In this document: positions 5,682 through 6,912 of the stretch, piece after piece | Layout of the letters: each line of letters opens with the position of its first letter | Numbering within the stretch: the stretch's first letter is position 1 | Assembly (NCBI GenBank): GCA_046293135.1 | Contig: JBKBPR010000016.1 | Coordinates: forward strand, 1 to 6,912 | Source of the DNA: UBA2638 sp046293135 | GTDB taxonomy: Bacteria > Pseudomonadota > Alphaproteobacteria > Micavibrionales > Micavibrionaceae | Direction: 5' to 3' | Length of the DNA: 6,912 nucleotides | Made by a program: the position numbers and the translations under genes | Notes under the pieces: model-generated | The model's database searches: none | What the model was told of the DNA's origin: nothing | Seen by the model: the letters and a program-made list of their open reading frames with translations, nothing else

Positions 5682-6912
5682 TTAAAAATGAATAACCTTG
5701 CCATAGGCATCGAGAACGCTCTCATGCATCATTTCGGAGAGTGTCGGATGCGGGAAGATCGTATGCATGAAATCAGCCTCAGTCGCTTCCATGGTTTTAC
5801 CGATCACATAGCCCTGTATCATCTCGGTCACCTCGGCGCCGACCATATGCGCGCCCAATAGCTCCCCCGTCTTTTCATCAAAGATGGTTTTCACAAGCCC
5901 CTCAGGCTCACCCAGCGCAATCGCCTTGCCGTTGCCCATAAACGGGAAACGCCCGACCTTGACCTTATAGCCCTGCTCCTTGGCCTTGGCTTCGGTCAGG
6001 CCGACAGAGGCCACTTGCGGATGGCAATAGGTACAACCCGGAATATTAAGCTTTTTCATCGGGTGAACATCGTTCAGCCCTGCGATTTTCTCAACACAAA
6101 TCACGCCCTCATGCGACGCCTTATGCGCCAACCACGGCGCGCCAGCAACATCGCCGATCGCATAAACGCCCGCCTCATCCGTAGCAAGAAATTCATTCGT
6201 CACGATATGGCCGCGATCCAGCTTGACCTTTGTATTCTCAAGGCCGAGATTTTCAGTATTCGCTACAATCCCGACCGCCATAATCACGCGGTCAACGGTG
6301 ATTTCCTGTAACTTTTTGTCCTTGTCCTCATAGGTCACCTTGACATTGGTTTTGGACTTATCGAATTTCTTGACCCCCGCGCCGGTGATGATCTTCATCC
6401 CCTGCTTTTCGAATTGTTTTTGCGCGAATTTCGAGATTTCCTCATCCTCAACAGGCAAAACGCGATCCATCACCTCAATCACCGTTACCTCTGCGCCCAT
6501 CGTGCGATAAAAGCTGGCGAATTCGATACCGATTGCGCCCGAACCGACAACCAGCAGCGATTTCGGCATTGTTTTGGGGATCATCGCCTCCTTGTATGTC
6601 CAGACCAGCTCGCCATCCGGCTCTAATCCCGGCAGAACACGCGCCCGCGCACCCGTGGCAATGATGATATGCTTGGCCGTCAAGGTTTCGATGGTTTTGC
6701 CGTCTTTTTCAACCGCAACAGCGCCCTTGCCCTGCAGTTTTGCCCAGCCGTCAAAAACAGTGACCTTGTTCTTTTTCAGAAGATGAGCAATCCCGCCTGA
6801 AAGCTGTTTTGCGACCCCTCTGGAGCGTTGAACTATTTTCTCAACATCGAACTCCAAGCCTTTGACTTTTAAGCCAAAACTATCGGCGTGGTTCATGTAG
6901 TGATAAATCTCG
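5682..6912 (-). CDS. lpd: Dihydrolipoamide dehydrogenase (E3), N-terminus beyond right edge
   Basis: FAD- and NAD-dependent oxidoreductase that reoxidises lipoyl groups of the pyruvate, 2-oxoglutarate and related dehydrogenase complexes in the cytosol. The frame stays open through the right edge: EIYHY precedes the Met at 6896-6894, and EIYHYMNHADSFGL fits an internal E3 segment, so that Met is not the start. About 409 residues are present; roughly 55-60 are missing compared with a usual length near 465, including the FAD-binding GxGxxG and redox disulfide CxxxxC. Counting from that internal Met: IIIATGARARVLPG (77-90), NAD-binding loop VVGSGAIGIEFASFY (116-130), FAD-contacting YAIGDVAGAPWLAHKA (245-260), and interface motif HPTLSE (383-388) with the catalytic His-Glu pair. 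Reading is towards the glycosyltransferase gene, so the two converge. In related alphaproteobacteria lpd lies with pyruvate or 2-oxoglutarate dehydrogenase genes, expected off the right edge. Confidence 0.95.
   Translation of the reverse strand, partial: EIYHYMNHADSFGLKVKGLEFDVEKIVQRSRGVAKQLSGGIAHLLKKNKVTVFDGWAKLQGKGAVAVEKDGKTIETLTAKHIIIATGARARVLPGLEPDGELVWTYKEAMIPKTMPKSLLVVGSGAIGIEFASFYRTMGAEVTVIEVMDRVLPVEDEEISKFAQKQFEKQGMKIITGAGVKKFDKSKTNVKVTYEDKDKKLQEITVDRVIMAVGIVANTENLGLENTKVKLDRGHIVTNEFLATDEAGVYAIGDVAGAPWLAHKASHEGVICVEKIAGLNDVHPMKKLNIPGCTYCHPQVASVGLTEAKAKEQGYKVKVGRFPFMGNGKAIALGEPEGLVKTIFDEKTGELLGAHMVGAEVTEMIQGYVIGKTMEATEADFMHTIFPHPTLSEMMHESVLDAYGKVIHF

Noticed and set aside
6894..6896. 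ATG at 6896-6894 as the true start of lpd
   Set aside because: The frame continues upstream to the window edge with family-like residues, and a start here would lack the FAD loop and redox cysteines.

Overview
The window reads as chromosomal DNA of an alphaproteobacterium of moderate GC content. Three things point there: a fused IspD-IspF enzyme, an NtrY-type nitrogen-related sensor kinase, and the grouping of ispDF, pgpA, a short cinA and lpd, which recurs in alphaproteobacterial genomes. The genus cannot be named from the sequence alone. No plasmid, phage, CRISPR, tRNA or rRNA signal was found.

Layout. Bases 1-1491 (minus strand) hold the N-terminal 497 residues of NtrY; its kinase core lies off the left edge. 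Bases 1492-1732 form a divergent control region between ntrY and ispDF. It contains a 10-bp direct repeat, a 6-bp inverted repeat, a possible promoter, and an array of eight 11-bp tandem units that runs into the ispDF start codon. Bases 1733-5097 (plus strand) carry ispDF, pgpA, cinA/pncC and a glycosyltransferase. The spacing is 6 nt, 82 nt and 4 nt, so this is probably one operon, perhaps with a second entry point before cinA. Bases 5098-5681 are a non-coding spacer between convergent genes. It holds a GC-rich hairpin with extra competing arms and a mosaic of short dispersed-repeat fragments. Bases 5682-6912 (minus strand) hold the C-terminal ~409 residues of dihydrolipoamide dehydrogenase; its N-terminus lies off the right edge.

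Functionally, ispDF supplies two steps of the MEP isoprenoid pathway, pgpA completes phosphatidylglycerol synthesis, cinA/pncC recycles nicotinamide nucleotide, and lpd serves the 2-oxoacid dehydrogenases. These are housekeeping genes. The glycosyltransferase, which occupies the place between cinA and lpd, is the only gene whose biological role is open.

I see no clearly undescribed multi-gene system. The most unusual sequence features are the 11-bp repeat ladder with staggered ATGs at the ispDF start and the repeat-rich spacer before lpd.
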